64,000 nucleotides of DNA, taken from positions 655,501-719,500 of the forward strand of contig NZ_JASPFK010000001.1 in NCBI RefSeq assembly GCF_036855935.1, read 5' to 3'. Shown here piece by piece: positions 19,771 to 27,847 of this stretch (its first letter is position 1; every line of letters starts with the position of its first letter). The stretch comes from Sphingomonas sp. LR60 (GTDB lineage Bacteria > Pseudomonadota > Alphaproteobacteria > Sphingomonadales > Sphingomonadaceae). The translations under genes and the position numbers were made by a program. The notes beneath the pieces were generated by a model, which saw only the letters and a program-made list of their open reading frames with translations, searched no databases and was not told the origin of the DNA.

Positions 19771-20679
19771 TTATGCCGCCTGCGGGATCGGATCGCGGCG
19801 GCGGTGGCGGATGTGGTCGTCGATCGCGTCGACGATCCGGTCGACCAGCTCGGGCGGCAACGTGTGTCCCATGCCGTCGATCTCGAGCAGCCGTGCGCCG
19901 TGGATTGCCTGCGCGGTGGCGCGACCGCCCGCGACCGGCACGAGCGGATCGTCACTGCCGTGGATGACGAGCGTCGGCGCGGTGATGCGACGCAGGCGAT
20001 CGGTGCGGTCGCCATCGGCGATGATCGCAGCCATCTGGCGAAGGAAGCCGGTCGGGCAGCGGTTGCGCAGCGTCTCGGCGCGGATGCGCTCGGCCATGAT
20101 CGCGTCTTCGATCGGGAAGCGCCCACCGACCGCGCGACCGGCCATCGTGCCGTGCGCGACGATCGCCTCGATATCCTCGCTTTTGGGGTGGCGCAGCAGC
20201 AGCGCGGTGGCGCGCATCGTCGGGCGCGAGCAATGCGGATGCCCGGTGGTCGACATGATCGAGGTCAGCGTGCGCACGCGCTCTGGCCAGCGCGCCGCGA
20301 TCAATTGAGCGATCATTCCGCCCATCGACGCGCCGACGACATGCGCGCGATCGATGCCGAGCGCGTCGAGCAAGCCGATGCCGTCCTGCGCCATGTCGGT
20401 GAGCGTGTAGGGGACCGCGGGTACGCGCCCGAACTGCATCTGCATCGCGGTCCAGACGATGTGCGGCGCGCCGCGTTCGTCGAACTTGGTGGAGAGGCCG
20501 ACGTCGCGATTGTCGAAGCGGATGACGCGATAGCCGCGCTCTACAAGGGCATCGACCATCGACTGCGGCCAGCGGACCAGTTGGGCACCCAGGCCCATCA
20601 CCATCAGGATCGGTTGACCGTCGCGCGGTCCTTCGTCCTCATATTCGATCTGGATACCGTTCGCCGTAATCGATGCCAT
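19771..20679 (-). CDS. Alpha/beta-fold hydrolase
   Basis: A 302-residue cytoplasmic alpha/beta hydrolase. Visible parts: oxyanion-type VMGLGAQLVRWP, RFDNRDVGLSTKFD, the nucleophile elbow VVGASMGGMIAQ (Ser near 120), the acid in VIHGSDDPLVPV and the catalytic histidine in IDGMGHTLP. It resembles esterases and 3-oxoadipate-enol-lactonase-like enzymes, but the substrate cannot be inferred. It is divergent from a MarR regulator with about 130 bases between starts, so it is a likely target of that regulator. Confidence 0.88.
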   Translation of the reverse strand: MASITANGIQIEYEDEGPRDGQPILMVMGLGAQLVRWPQSMVDALVERGYRVIRFDNRDVGLSTKFDERGAPHIVWTAMQMQFGRVPAVPYTLTDMAQDGIGLLDALGIDRAHVVGASMGGMIAQLIAARWPERVRTLTSIMSTTGHPHCSRPTMRATALLLRHPKSEDIEAIVAHGTMAGRAVGGRFPIEDAIMAERIRAETLRNRCPTGFLRQMAAIIADGDRTDRLRRITAPTLVIHGSDDPLVPVAGGRATAQAIHGARLLEIDGMGHTLPPELVDRIVDAIDDHIRHRRRDPIPQAA

Positions 20680-20810
20680 AATGTGCTCCTTAAGACCTCC
20701 CGAATGTCACTCCGCGAAATTGGTTGGATGCTTGTGCGCCTTGTCACATTAATGCAACGTTTCCGGTTCTGGTTCCGATCGTTTCTTTCCCGTACTCTCT
20801 TGGGTGTCCC

Positions 20811-21254
20811 ATGGTAGAACGCCTCCATCTCGAGCAATTCCTCCCGTACCTGCTGTCGGTCACCTCCAACCGGGTCAGCGGACGGATCGCGGGTGCCTAT
20901 GAGGCGGCGTTCGGCTTGACGGTGCCCGAGTGGCGGCTGGTGACGCTGATCGCGGAATATGCGCCGGTTACGCAGGCGCAGCTCGGCGAGCGCAGCCGGA
21001 TGGACAAAGTGACGGTCAGCCGCGCCGCAATCGCGCTGACCGAGCGCGGATTGCTGACGCGGACCCCCAACGCCACCGACCGGCGGTCGCACCATCTCCG
21101 CTTGAGCCCGGAGGGCGAAGCGCTGTACGCGCAGGTCGCGCCGCAGGCCGTCGCGCTGGAGCGCCGGATTTTCGGACGCTTCGACGCGGACGAACTGGCG
21201 CGGTTCACGGACATGCTGCGGCGGATCGACGCCGCGGCCGAGGAGGAAGACTGA
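20811..21254 (+). CDS. MarR-family transcriptional regulator
   Basis: A 147-residue dimeric winged-helix regulator: VPEWRLVTLIAEYAPVTQAQLGERSRMDKVTVSRAAIALTERGLL contains the helix-turn-helix (about 40-85), followed by the wing TPNATDRRSHHLRLSPEG. Start at ATG 20811, because a longer frame from a TTG upstream has no ribosome site. It is divergent from the hydrolase gene and immediately upstream of the ROK kinase gene (adjacent, no gap), so it may control either or both. The ligand is unknown. Confidence 0.92.
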   Translation: MVERLHLEQFLPYLLSVTSNRVSGRIAGAYEAAFGLTVPEWRLVTLIAEYAPVTQAQLGERSRMDKVTVSRAAIALTERGLLTRTPNATDRRSHHLRLSPEGEALYAQVAPQAVALERRIFGRFDADELARFTDMLRRIDAAAEEED

Positions 21255-22172
21255 ATGGCGCAGCTGCCGTTGATCGCGGGCGTGGAACTGGGCGGCACGA
21301 AGTGCATCGCGGTGCTCTCCAGCGGACCCGACGCGATTCTCGAGGAAGTGCGCGTTCCGACCACCCGGCCCGAGGAAACGCTGCCCGCGCTGGAGGCGGC
21401 GATGGACAAGTGGCGCGGCGTCGCGGCGATCGGGATCGCCAGCTTCGGCCCCGTCTCGATCGATCCGCAATCGCCCGATTACGGGAAGATCACCTCGACG
21501 CCTAAGCCGCATTGGGCGGGCACCGACGTCGCGCGACGGCTGGCGGCGCGCTATGACGTGCCGGTCGGCTTCCACAGCGACGTGGTCGGCGCAGCGATGG
21601 CGGAGGCGCGCTGGGGCGCGGGACAGGGGCTGGGCGACCTCGCCTATGTCACGGTCGGGACCGGCGTCGGCGCTGGCATGATCGCACACGGGCGGCCGGT
21701 CGACGGGTTGACACACAGCGAGTTCGGCCATGTCCGCCCGCCGCGGCTGCCCGGCGACGACTGGGCGGGATCGTGCCCCTATCACGGCGCGTGCGTCGAA
21801 GGGCTGGCCGCCGGACCGGCGATCGCGGCGCGGACGGGCGTCAAGGGCGAGGACCTGCCGCATGACCATCCGGCGTGGGAAACGGTGGTCGGCGCGCTGT
21901 CGTCGCTGTTCGCGACGCTGACGCTGACCGGGGTGCCGCGTCGGATCGTGCTGGGCGGCGGCGTGATGGTCGGCAACCCGTGGTTGCTGCCGCGCTTGCG
22001 GGCGGCGACGGCGACGAGCCTGAACGGCTATGTCGCGTTGCCGGCGGTAGCGGACATGGACACGTTCATCGTGCCGGCGGCGCTGGGCGGTAACGCCGGC
22101 CCGCTGGGCGCGGTGGTGCTGGGCGCGCAGGCGCTGGAGGATCGGACCGGGATCAAGGTGCTGGCGGCCTGA
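21255..22172 (+). CDS. ROK-family fructokinase
   Basis: A 305-residue sugar kinase. The N-terminus has the ATP motif VELGGTKCIAVL; the catalytic region is SEFGHV; and zinc-type residues are present as H in EFGHVRP and the cysteines in CPYHGACVEGLAAGPA. TVGTGVGAGMIA and LGGGVMVGNP complete the fold. This matches bacterial ROK fructokinases. It starts directly after the MarR stop and is probably cotranscribed. A role in sucrose or fructose use is likely from family knowledge, but no transporter is nearby. Confidence 0.9.
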   Translation: MAQLPLIAGVELGGTKCIAVLSSGPDAILEEVRVPTTRPEETLPALEAAMDKWRGVAAIGIASFGPVSIDPQSPDYGKITSTPKPHWAGTDVARRLAARYDVPVGFHSDVVGAAMAEARWGAGQGLGDLAYVTVGTGVGAGMIAHGRPVDGLTHSEFGHVRPPRLPGDDWAGSCPYHGACVEGLAAGPAIAARTGVKGEDLPHDHPAWETVVGALSSLFATLTLTGVPRRIVLGGGVMVGNPWLLPRLRAATATSLNGYVALPAVADMDTFIVPAALGGNAGPLGAVVLGAQALEDRTGIKVLAA

Positions 22173-22228
22173 TTGTTGCCCCCACGGCCCAAGGCCGGGG
22201 CGGCGGTAAAGATCGTTCGAGACGCTTC

Positions 22229-22308
22229 CGTGTTCCTGCGCACGCAGGAACCCAGAGCCGCACACGACATCGTTCAATACTCTGGGCTCCTGCGTGCGCA
22301 GGAGCACG
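22229..22308. repeat. Pair of inverted palindromic repeats after the ROK kinase
   Basis: Two related elements face each other: one at 22229-22258 (GTTCCTGCGCACGCAGGAAC core, then CCCAGAGC) and one at 22280-22308 (CTCTGGGCTCCTGCG then TGCGCAGGAGCACG). Each has its own internal palindrome and together they form a large inverted repeat between two convergent genes. A bidirectional termination or extragenic-repeat role is inferred. Confidence 0.65.
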
Positions 22309-22331
22309 GGGCATTTCGGTCGCGGATCGCC

Positions 22332-23135
22332 TTAACCTAGCGCATATGCCTCCGCCGCCGCGACCTGTTCGTCGCTTGGGCGTAAGCCAGTGTAGAGGAC
22401 GAATTGATCCAGCGCCTGAAGCGTCGCGATCTGGGCGCCGGTGACGACCGTCTTGCCGGCCGCCATCGCCGCGCGGAGCAACGGTGTTTCGACCGGCTTG
22501 GCCACCGCATCGATCACGATCTGCGCGGCGGCGATCTGGTCCGGGGTGAAGGCGAGCGCGTCCTGGTCCGCGCCGGTCATGCCGAGCGGGGTGACGTTGA
22601 CGAGCAGCGGCGCGTCCCCGGTCGCCTCCGCCTGCCAGCGGCAGCCGAGCCGCTCGGCCAGCGTGCGGCCGGCCGCCTCGTTGCGCGCGACGATCGTGCC
22701 GTCGGAGAAGCCGGCGTCCACCAGCGCGGTTGCGACCGCCTTGCCCATCCCGCCGCTGCCGCGCAGCAGGAACGGCACGCGCGGCAGCTCCGCGATCAGG
22801 TCGCGCACCGCGCTGTAATCGGTGTTGTAGCCGAGCAATTCGCCGTCGGTGTTGACGATCGTATTGACGCTGTCGATCGCCGCGGCGCTGTCACGCAGGC
22901 CGTCGAGCATCGGGATGACGGCTTCCTTGAACGGCATCGACACCGCGCAGCCACGAATGCCGAGCGCGCGGATGCCGGTGATCGCGCCGGCCAGATCGTC
23001 GGTGGTGAACGCCTTGTAGACGTAATCCAGCCCGAGCGCGTCATAGAGATGGTTGTGGAAGCGTGACCCGAAGGTGCCGGGGCGCGCGGCGAGCGACATG
23101 CACAGGCGGGTGGCGGGGCCGATCGGCGGCTTCAT
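22332..23135 (-). CDS. Shikimate dehydrogenase-like oxidoreductase (HI0607/SdhL type)
   Basis: A 267-residue member of the shikimate dehydrogenase superfamily. LCMSLAARPGTFGSRFHNHLYDALGLDYVYKAFT and RALGIRGCAVSMPFKEA are hallmarks of the HI0607-like branch, which is distinct from housekeeping AroE. The NADP fold follows with LLRGSGGMGKAVATAL and the end NVTPLGMTG. The catalytic lysine of the family is in SMPFKEA. Start at ATG 23135, with AAGGAT upstream. It lies 17 bases after the dinB stop on the same strand. Physiological substrate is uncertain; members of this branch have weak shikimate activity. Confidence 0.87.
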   Translation of the reverse strand: MKPPIGPATRLCMSLAARPGTFGSRFHNHLYDALGLDYVYKAFTTDDLAGAITGIRALGIRGCAVSMPFKEAVIPMLDGLRDSAAAIDSVNTIVNTDGELLGYNTDYSAVRDLIAELPRVPFLLRGSGGMGKAVATALVDAGFSDGTIVARNEAAGRTLAERLGCRWQAEATGDAPLLVNVTPLGMTGADQDALAFTPDQIAAAQIVIDAVAKPVETPLLRAAMAAGKTVVTGAQIATLQALDQFVLYTGLRPSDEQVAAAEAYALG

Positions 23136-23152
23136 CGGCAGATCCTTGCGGT

Positions 23153-24232
23153 TCAAAGGGGAAGGGCGGGTTGCACGAGTTCCTCGTCGCGCAGGATGCC
23201 CGACAGCGTCAACCCGAGCAGCCGTATTCCGCCCGGCGCCGGCAGCAACGGCGCGAGCAGCCCGCGCCCGAGATCGAGCAGTTGCGCCTGCGTGTCGATG
23301 GTCCCCGTGAGCGACCGGGCGCGGGTGAGCGTGGTGAAATCGGCGCGGCGCAGTTTCAGCGTCGCGGTCCGCCCGCGCACGTCCGCCCGCTCGACGCGGG
23401 TCCAAGCGGCGGCGGCGACCGTCTCCAGCGCGGCGTCGATCTCGGCCGCGTCGGTAAGGTTGGTGTCGAAGGTGCGCTCCGCGCCGACCGACTTGGCCTG
23501 ACGCTCGGCGCGGACCGGGCGGTCGTCGATCCCGCGCGCCGCGCCGTGAAGGTAGTCGGCGTGGCTGCCGAAATGCGTGCGCAGGAACGTCGTCGGGCGG
23601 TCGCGCAGGTCGGCGCCGGTGTGGATGCCTAGCCGCGCCATCTTATCGGCAGTGACCGGACCGATGCCGTGGAAGCGCTTGACCGGTAACGTGGCGACGA
23701 ACGCTGCGCCCTTGGCGGGCGGGATCACGCACAGGCCGTCGGGCTTGTTCTGGTCGGAGGCGAGCTTGGCGATGAACTTGTTGTAGCTGACCCCGGCCGA
23801 AGCGGTGAGCCCGGTGTCGGCCTTGATCCGCGCGCGGATCTCGGCGGCGATCGCGCTGGCCGAGCCGAGCGCGCGGCGGTCCGCGCTGACGTCGAGATAG
23901 GCTTCGTCGAGCGACAATGGCTCGATCGCATCGGCATAGTCGGCGAAGATCGCATGGATCTGCCGGCTGACCGCGCGGTAGACGTCGAAGCGCGGCGGCA
24001 CGAACACCAGCTCCGGGCAGCGCCGCGCCGCGACCACGGAGGGCATGGCAGAGCGTACCCCGAAGACACGCGCCTCATAGCTGGCCGCGGCGACCACTCC
24101 CCGCGCGCGGTTGCCGCCGACCGCGACCGGCCGCCCGCGCAACTCTGGGGCGTCACGCTGTTCGACCGACGCATAGAAGGCGTCCATGTCGATATGGATG
24201 ATCTTGCGGCTGGCAGAGACTTGATCGGCCAT
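23153..24232 (-). CDS. dinB: DNA polymerase IV
   Basis: Y-family translesion DNA polymerase of about 359 residues. The catalytic acids are in IHIDMDAFYASVEQ and PLSLDEAYLDVS; the fingers motif is AAASYEARVFGVRSAMP; the thumb helix-hairpin-helix is VKRFHGIGPVTADKMARLGI; and the little-finger domain ends with ILRDEELVQPALPL, close to a beta-clamp motif. Start at ATG 24232; a TTG three codons upstream also fits. No GTTC-N7-GTTC operator was found in the 250 bases upstream, so SOS control by LexA is not visible here. Confidence 0.95.
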   Translation of the reverse strand: MADQVSASRKIIHIDMDAFYASVEQRDAPELRGRPVAVGGNRARGVVAAASYEARVFGVRSAMPSVVAARRCPELVFVPPRFDVYRAVSRQIHAIFADYADAIEPLSLDEAYLDVSADRRALGSASAIAAEIRARIKADTGLTASAGVSYNKFIAKLASDQNKPDGLCVIPPAKGAAFVATLPVKRFHGIGPVTADKMARLGIHTGADLRDRPTTFLRTHFGSHADYLHGAARGIDDRPVRAERQAKSVGAERTFDTNLTDAAEIDAALETVAAAAWTRVERADVRGRTATLKLRRADFTTLTRARSLTGTIDTQAQLLDLGRGLLAPLLPAPGGIRLLGLTLSGILRDEELVQPALPL

Positions 24233-24241
24233 GCAGTTCAA

Positions 24242-24478
24242 CGACCTAGCGGCTCCGTGACAGGGTACGGCATGGGGTGCCGCCGCGGGTGGCGAGATTA
24301 TCCGACGATCGCCGAAGATGCCAGTCCGATCGGGAACAAAGGAGGAATATGGCCGCGATTGGCTTCGTTCGCGCGGGGTTTGCGCGTGAGTGGGTGTTGG
24401 AACCGTTGGTGCGCGCCCAACGCGACTTTCGCGCCATTGTGGCTAACCTCGCGGACGATTTGCGCTACACGCATCGCT
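24242..24478. other. Intergenic region, divergent between dinB and a secreted protein gene
   Basis: This 237-base gap holds only short open frames without ribosome sites or family features. It should contain the promoters of the divergent dinB and the secreted protein gene, but no clear -35/-10 pair or operator can be called. Confidence 0.4.
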
Positions 24479-25068
24479 ATGTGCACCATTTCGCCCGCCG
24501 CCCTGCTGTCCGGTCTTGCGCTTGCCACGAGCATGGTGGGCGGTTCGGCGTTCGCCGCCGATTATGCCACCCGCGATGTCGGCGCGTGGATCGTCGCCGC
24601 GAGCAGCGACCAGAAGGGGTGCTTCATCACGCGGACCTATCCCGCGCCACGCGGCACCATCCTTCAGTTCGGTCTGGACATGGATGGCAGCAACCGGCTG
24701 ACGTTGCTCAATCCCAATTGGTCGGTTCGCGCGCGCGAGCAGTTGCGGCTCGACTTCCAGCTCTCGAACTCCGCTTTTCCGCGGCACCTTGCGATCGGTA
24801 TCGCGCCGCAGGAAAGCGGGGCTTCGTTACCGACTTCGGCGCGACCTTCCCGCGCAGCTTCGCCACGTCCGCCTATCTCAAGGTACGGCGCGGCGACGTG
24901 CCGATCGAGGAGCTCAAGCTGGACGGGAGCGGCGCCGCCGTCGCCGAGCTGCGTCGCTGTGTCGATCGGCAACGCACGCCGGTTATCGGCAAAGCGGCGC
25001 GCGGTGGTGGCGATCGCATTCCACTCGACCCGTTCGCTAGTGAAGGTCGACGCGATTCGAAGAGGTGA
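24479..25068 (+). pseudogene. Secreted protein of unknown function, one-base frameshift
   Basis: A protein with a Sec signal peptide (MCTISPAALLSGLALATSMVGGSAFA, cleaved before ADYA). The mature part starts DYATRDVGAWIVAASSDQKGCFITRTY and reads through AIGIAPQES, then loses frame. The adjacent frame continues as GFVTDFGATFPRSFATSAYLKV and ends RRDSKR, with a second cysteine in RRCVD. One extra G in the run at 24818-24821 joins them to about 196 residues. No domain is recognised. The two cysteines may pair in the periplasm. Confidence 0.65.
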
Positions 25069-25271
25069 GAACCAGATCATTTTGGTTCAGCAATGGTTAA
25101 TAGGAAAGTATTTCCGACTTTCGCAAAAGACCTGAAGCATCTTATCACGAACATCCGCGCGAGTTACACCTCGGCTCGACGTGCGTCGGGCTCGCTTTAT
25201 CGCCTCGACTATTGCCGCTGCGTTACGTTCCGGGCTCCCTCTGCGGGCTAGAGATTATTTGGAAGATTGTG

Positions 25272-25580
25272 ATGCTTACCTCCTTTGCGAAACTCTCCCC
25301 TGCAATTGCGATCCTGCTTATCGCCCCGACGCTTGGCGGTTGCGCCACCAAAAAGTATGTGCGCGAGCAGATCCAGCCGGTCAGCGCGCGGGTCAGCACG
25401 CTGGAGACGCAATTGCAGGCCACCGACGGCACCGCCAAGCAGGCGCTCGCCGAGGCGCAGGCCGCGTCGGGACAGGCTCAGCAACAAGGGCAGCGCCTTG
25501 ATCAGTTGAACGGCCGCGTCGATGGCGTCGAGCAGCGGCTCCAGCAGCAGGAGCAGCGCGGCAAGCGTCCGCGCCACTAA
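25272..25580 (+). CDS. Coiled-coil lipoprotein, unknown function
   Basis: A 102-residue protein with a lipoprotein signal: hydrophobic AIAILLIAPTLGGC gives a lipobox with the acceptor cysteine near residue 24. After ATKKYVREQIQPV, the rest is one long heptad-type helix rich in Ala and Gln (VSTLETQLQATDGTAKQALAEAQAA..., then DGVEQRLQQQEQ). It resembles Lpp-like or OmpH-like outer-membrane coiled-coil lipoproteins. Start at ATG 25272 rather than an upstream in-frame ATG, because it places the signal peptide at the N-terminus. No partner gene is evident. Confidence 0.78.
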   Translation: MLTSFAKLSPAIAILLIAPTLGGCATKKYVREQIQPVSARVSTLETQLQATDGTAKQALAEAQAASGQAQQQGQRLDQLNGRVDGVEQRLQQQEQRGKRPRH

Positions 25581-25746
25581 GTACGCCGCGCGAGCGCGAT
25601 TCCGCCATCCGGCTTCGCGATGGCGGGATCGTTGCGCGACGGATAAGCGGCGTAGCGGTGGCATCTTGCGGTCGTCGCGCCCGCCGTTGACAAGATCCGG
25701 TGGCCGTCCGCAATGGGCGACCGCTCTCGATCCGTGGCGATAGAAA

Positions 25747-26436
25747 ATGATTTCACCGATATTTGCCGGCCTTGCGCTGGTAATCGCCACCGCGTCGTCC
25801 GGTGGCAAGACGAAGCCGCATCGTCCAGCCGAGGCACCGGTCGCGACAGCGGTCGCCGAGCCGGTCCTGCCGCCCTCGGCCGAAGCGCTCCGCGTCGCCG
25901 ACTGGATCGCGTCGTCGCGCGACAATCATGCGCTGCCCTATGCGGTGATCGACAAGCAGGCGGCCGCATTGCTGCTGTTCGACGGCAGCGGAAAGATGGT
26001 CTCGCAGGTGCCGGTGCTGATCGGTATCGCACCGGGCGACGATGCGACGCCGGGCGTCGGGAGCAAGAAGCTCGGCGAGATCGGTCCGGCCGAAAAGACC
26101 ACGCCGGCCGGACGGTTTCTCGCCAAATTCGGTTATGCCGCAGGCCGTCAGAAAGTGCTGTGGGTCGATTACACCAACAGCGTCGCGATCCATCCGATCC
26201 CCGGCGACGCCGCGCGGTCGGAGAACCGCCGCGCGCGGATGCTGTCACCGGAACCCGACGACAATCGCATTACCTTCGGCTGCATCAACGTTCCGCGCGC
26301 CTTCTACGCCACCGATCTGCGGCCGTTGTTCCAGCAGAAGGGCGGTTACGTTTATGTCCTTCCCGACAGCAAATCGCTCGAGGAGGTGTTCCCCCGGTTG
26401 CGCGTCCATGCGCTGACGGCGGAGCGGGGTGCTTAG
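25747..26436 (+). CDS. L,D-transpeptidase-family protein
   Basis: A 229-residue exported protein of the YkuD-type L,D-transpeptidase fold, which cross-links or anchors peptidoglycan in the periplasm. The start carries a short hydrophobic signal (MISPIFAGLALVIATASSG). The catalytic block shows SVAIHPIPG (conserved histidine) and, about 45 residues later, ITFGCINVP with the nucleophile cysteine, matching the H...S/G-C-I/V-N pattern. A preceding stretch TTPAGRFLAKFG is the usual entry strand. The arrangement with a shorter HPI instead of HGT is a variant, so activity is probable, not certain. Confidence 0.85.
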   Translation: MISPIFAGLALVIATASSGGKTKPHRPAEAPVATAVAEPVLPPSAEALRVADWIASSRDNHALPYAVIDKQAAALLLFDGSGKMVSQVPVLIGIAPGDDATPGVGSKKLGEIGPAEKTTPAGRFLAKFGYAAGRQKVLWVDYTNSVAIHPIPGDAARSENRRARMLSPEPDDNRITFGCINVPRAFYATDLRPLFQQKGGYVYVLPDSKSLEEVFPRLRVHALTAERGA

Positions 26437-26466
26437 GTCTCTTACACGCGCTGCCGTGGATCGATC

Positions 26467-27645
26467 CTAACGCAGCGCGCGTACCGCTGGTGTATCGAGG
26501 CAGGCGAGCATCGCCGCCGGGCTGGTACCGGGCGTCGGCGGCGGCGTGGTGGCGACCGGGATTTCGACCGTCCGTCCGATCGCGACCGCGTCGAAGCCGG
26601 TGCGGCCGAGGCACTTCATCGCTGCCTCCAGCATGCGCGGCGGTGTGTCGCGCGCCTCGTAGGAGAGGCGGAACGTGCCCCAGTGGATCGCGAGCGCCCG
26701 CGCCGCGCGCAGCCGCTCGAACACCAGAGCGGCATGGGCGGGGCCGATATGAGCGCCTGAAGCCATCTGGCCGGGGACGAAGCGGAAGGCTCCGATCGGG
26801 AGCAAGGCGAGCCGGATCGGGCCGAGCGCGGCGGCTTCGGCGGGCCAGTTTCCGTCGCCGAAGCCGGTGTCGCCCGCGACGAACAGATTGCCGCCCGCCG
26901 GTAACTGCACGACGAAGCTCGACCAGAGCGCGCGGTTGCGATCGGCGAACCAGCGGCTGCCCCAGTGATGGTTGCGGGTGACGGCGACGCGTACGCCGGG
27001 GCGGACCTGCACCACGCCGCGCCAGTCGAGCGCGGTGGAGCGCGCGCCGGTCTGCGCGATGACGCTGTCGTTGCCGAGGCTGGTGACGATCGTCGGCCGG
27101 TCGCGCTGCCACAGCCGCCTGAGCGTCGCTTTCTCGAGATGATCGTAGTGATTGTGGCTGACCAGCACGAGGTCGATGCGCGGCAGGTCCTCGAAACGCA
27201 CGCCAGCCGCGGCGACGCGGCGCGGGCCGAGGCCGAGCGGGCCGGCGCGCTCACCCCAGACCGGATCGGTGAGGATGTTGAGGCCCTGCGTCTGCACCAG
27301 CACGGTGGCGTGGCCGATCCATGTCACGAGCATCCGCGTGCCGTCGACGCGCGCGGGCGGCCGCGTGGGGGTGACCGCAACCGTCTCTGGCCAGGCGGGG
27401 CGGTCGTCGCTGCCGGTCAATTGTCGCCAGATGAACCCACCGCGGCTGCCGCCGGCAGGCGGCGCCATGGTGTCGTCGCCATCGGGGTTGAAGAAGCGGG
27501 CGCCGTCATAATGATCGGTTGCCGGGCCTTCGTAATAGCGCCGGTCGAGGAAGCGCGGGACGATCGTGATCGCGAGCCCGACCGCGATGACGATCAACAG
27601 CGTGGCGGCGAGGACGGTCTTGGCGATCTTGCTGGCGATCGGCAC
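26467..27645 (-). CDS. Membrane-anchored metallo-beta-lactamase-fold hydrolase
   Basis: A 392-residue protein with an N-terminal membrane anchor (IAKTVLAATLLIVIAVGLAITIV) and an MBL domain of the UlaG/NAPE-phospholipase-D-like group. Metal ligands are visible in LVSHNHYDHLE, NHHWGSRW, FVAGDTGFG and AIHWGTF. Start at GTG 27645 with AAGGA seven bases upstream; the longer frame to 27726 runs into a repeat element. Members of this group cleave phosphodiester or lactone bonds, but the substrate is unknown. Confidence 0.88.
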   Translation of the reverse strand: MPIASKIAKTVLAATLLIVIAVGLAITIVPRFLDRRYYEGPATDHYDGARFFNPDGDDTMAPPAGGSRGGFIWRQLTGSDDRPAWPETVAVTPTRPPARVDGTRMLVTWIGHATVLVQTQGLNILTDPVWGERAGPLGLGPRRVAAAGVRFEDLPRIDLVLVSHNHYDHLEKATLRRLWQRDRPTIVTSLGNDSVIAQTGARSTALDWRGVVQVRPGVRVAVTRNHHWGSRWFADRNRALWSSFVVQLPAGGNLFVAGDTGFGDGNWPAEAAALGPIRLALLPIGAFRFVPGQMASGAHIGPAHAALVFERLRAARALAIHWGTFRLSYEARDTPPRMLEAAMKCLGRTGFDAVAIGRTVEIPVATTPPPTPGTSPAAMLACLDTPAVRALR

Positions 27646-27720
27646 GCGCCGTTCCTTCCGCGGGAGGTGAGGTGGCGGAATGATCGCGGGGTGGTTTCGA
27701 TCCCGATGCGGACGGGCGTT

Positions 27721-27797
27721 CGTCATTGCGAGCGTAGCGAAGCAATCCAGGGTTGGACCAGGACGCCCTGGATTGCTTCGCTACGCTCGCAATGACG
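27721..27797. repeat. Perfect 32-base inverted repeat (extragenic palindrome)
   Basis: Arms at 27721-27752 and 27766-27797 are exact reverse complements over 32 bases with a 13-base loop. The outer core is CGTCATTGCGAGCGTAGCG. It lies between nrdA and the hydrolase gene. The same family recurs at 31641-31717 (imperfect) and 52513-52557 (shortened). Confidence 0.88.
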
Positions 27798-27847
27798 TAG
27801 AGGGAGTGCCGCCAACTCCGGCTTCCGCCGGGGCGACGTTTGCCCTT

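Noticed and set aside
24242-24310. LexA operator upstream of dinB
   Set aside because: No GTTC-N7-GTTC or GAAC-N7-GTTC pattern was found, unlike the clear operator before lexA.
27721-27797. CRISPR or insertion-sequence ends
   Set aside because: The inverted repeat encloses only a 13-base loop, has no spacers or transposase, and is scattered between genes; it fits extragenic palindromes instead.
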